Shown: positions 6,545 through 7,716 of the stretch, piece after piece
Position numbering within the stretch: the first letter of the stretch is position 1
Layout: every line of letters begins with the position of its first letter
Assembly (NCBI GenBank): GCA_018263365.1
Contig: JAANXI010000100.1
Span: 1 to 7,716, forward strand
DNA: 7,716 bases
Reading direction: 5' to 3'
DNA from: Fidelibacterota bacterium
GTDB taxonomy: Bacteria; Fidelibacterota; JAANXI01
Notes under the pieces: generated by a model
Told to the model about the DNA's origin: nothing
Database searches by the model: none
What the model saw: only the letters and a program-made list of their open reading frames with translations
Made by a program: the position numbers and the translations under genes

Positions 6545-7716
6545 ATGCGACGAGTTACAATCTCTTTTATTATATGGGCTTTGTTTATTTGTGGCTCTGC
6601 AATATTTGCCGAAACAATCGTTGAGTCGGGGGAAGTATCCGGAACCTGGTCTACTGAAAATTCGCCCTATCTTATCCAGGGAGAAATAAATGTACCGGCA
6701 GGAGATTCTCTGTTCATTGAGCTTGGAGTTGATGTACTGTTTCAGGGATGGTATGCGCTGACCGTATCCGGATTTTTAGAGACATCTGGCCGCCCGGACA
6801 TGCCGATTATATTCGCACCCCAGGACAGCGGTTCCTGGTGGGGAGGCCTACGGTTTGTTGGCGCTCTGGACAGCAGCCTGCTGAATTATTGCGTTCTCGA
6901 ATATGGCCGGGCAACGAGTGCTGAACCCAGGGACAGGGGCGGAGCGCTCTATATTAAAGATACCAGCCCCAGCGTAACCTATACGACAATCCGGGAGAGC
7001 AGGGCTGTGGAATACGGAGGCGCCGTGTATTCGGAGAATGCTTCTCCGGTGTTCGAGTATTGTACTATCACAGAAAACCAGGGAGGTTCGGAAGGAGGTG
7101 GGCTGTACTTTATGAATTCAGAGCCGGCCATCAGATATTCCCGGATCAGTGATAACACTTTGGCGCTTTCCGGAGGCTTTTCAGCGGTTCATGGCAAGGG
7201 CGGTGGACTCTTCTTCGATAATTCGCCGGGTGATCTTCGATATAACCTCATTACAAATAATTCCGTAGAAGCAAATGGGAATGTTGGCAGTACGGCAGAG
7301 GGCGGGGGAATTTACGCGGAGTTTTCTGATCTTGTTCTGGTTGGAAATACCCTGTCCGGCAATACCACAGCTGTGAATGTGCAAGATGGAGACGGAGGTG
7401 GACTATATCTCACAGGAGCCGACCCCCTTCTGGTAGACAACATCTTATGGGATAACGCGCCCCAGGAGATATTTTTCGCGACGGATGGTATCGCTGCATC
7501 AGTAATGGTAGCGTATTCCGATATCGAGGCCGGACAATCGGGCATCGTTGCTGGCAGCGAAACAACAATCCACTGGGAAGAGGGAAATATTAACATCAAT
7601 CCCCAGTTTGTGAACCCGGCGCAGGGTAATTTTGAACTGGCTTCGGGGTCGGCCTGCATCGATACCGGGACTGCATACTTTGAATGGAATAGTGAGGTTA
7701 TCGTCGATTTATCCGC
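6545..7716 (+). CDS. Exported right-handed beta-helix repeat protein (3' truncated)
   Basis: An open frame runs from ATG 6545 past the window edge, giving 390 visible residues. The start has a good ribosome site, AGGGAG (6531-6536), 8 bases upstream. Residues 1-22 form a signal peptide (MRR, a hydrophobic core, then probable cleavage after AIFA), so the protein is exported. Residues 30-120 look like the N-terminal cap and first turns of a parallel beta-helix (GTWSTENSPYLIQG, INVPAG, GLRF). Six repeats of the form GGGLYxxxxSPxxxYxxIxxN begin near residues 132, 158, 184, 219, 253 and 284. NPQFV and GSACIDTG (352-375) then match the closing segment of such domains. These proteins are usually cell-surface or secreted, with carbohydrate-binding, lyase or adhesive roles; no catalytic motif is identified. 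The missing C-terminus may carry a secretion/sorting domain. Glycine- and aspartate-rich composition differs from the neighbours. Confidence 0.88.
   Translation, partial: MRRVTISFIIWALFICGSAIFAETIVESGEVSGTWSTENSPYLIQGEINVPAGDSLFIELGVDVLFQGWYALTVSGFLETSGRPDMPIIFAPQDSGSWWGGLRFVGALDSSLLNYCVLEYGRATSAEPRDRGGALYIKDTSPSVTYTTIRESRAVEYGGAVYSENASPVFEYCTITENQGGSEGGGLYFMNSEPAIRYSRISDNTLALSGGFSAVHGKGGGLFFDNSPGDLRYNLITNNSVEANGNVGSTAEGGGIYAEFSDLVLVGNTLSGNTTAVNVQDGDGGGLYLTGADPLLVDNILWDNAPQEIFFATDGIAASVMVAYSDIEAGQSGIVAGSETTIHWEEGNININPQFVNPAQGNFELASGSACIDTGTAYFEWNSEVIVDLS

Noticed and set aside
6361..6624. 87-codon plus-strand open frame crossing the start of the beta-helix gene
   Set aside because: Its translation has no recognisable domain, it has no ribosome site, and it overlaps the well-supported signal peptide region of the gene at 6545 in another frame.
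7181..7659. Two minus-strand open frames opposite the beta-helix gene
   Set aside because: They are antisense to a clear repeat protein, are low in complexity, and have no domain resemblance; glycine-rich codons on the sense strand explain their openness.
1..7716. CRISPR array, tRNA, insertion sequence, toxin-antitoxin or phage-defence system
   Set aside because: I found no regularly spaced direct repeats, cloverleaf sequence, transposase or integrase motif, or known defence domain on either strand.

Overview
This window is about 7.7 kb of densely coding DNA with moderate GC content. It looks like a chromosomal segment from a Gram-negative, possibly uncultured bacterium. The long secreted beta-helix protein at the right end resembles proteins common in the FCB group (Bacteroidota, Calditrichota, KSB1 and Marinimicrobia-like lineages). 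That placement is an impression from protein style, not a phylogenetic result. I see no transposase, integrase, phage gene, CRISPR array, tRNA or rRNA.

Layout, left to right. (1) Positions 3-329 (+) hold the C-terminal part of an OsmC/Ohr-type protein with both conserved cysteines; its start lies outside the window. (2) Positions 2549-415 (-) hold a two-gene operon: a flippase-like integral membrane protein of the LPG-synthase-TM/UPF0104 family, then a PAPS-dependent sulfotransferase. They overlap by one base in a TAATG stop/start. (3) Positions 2878-3615 (+) hold a seven-helix TIGR02206/YwaF-type membrane protein related to TMEM164. (4) Positions 5149-3671 (-) hold a B12-binding radical SAM protein whose motifs resemble the hopanoid C-3 methylase HpnR. 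(5) Positions 5461-6276 (+) hold a classical SDR oxidoreductase. (6) From 6545 (+) to the window edge runs an exported right-handed beta-helix protein with six clear GGGLY-type repeats; its 3' end is cut off.

The genes alternate in orientation: convergent at 330-414 and 3616-3670, divergent at 2550-2877 and 5150-5460. Only the flippase/sulfotransferase pair is a convincing operon. Several neighbours fit lipid or membrane chemistry: sulfotransferase, lipid-flippase-like protein, TMEM164-like protein, HpnR-like methylase and SDR. This suggests a loose lipid or envelope-modification neighbourhood, but that theme is inference and no substrate can be read from the sequence.

The most interesting points are the coupled flippase-sulfotransferase pair, the HpnR-like enzyme with no hopanoid gene in view, and the retained His/Cys motif in the TMEM164-like protein. 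Nothing here is a clear new defence or mobile system.
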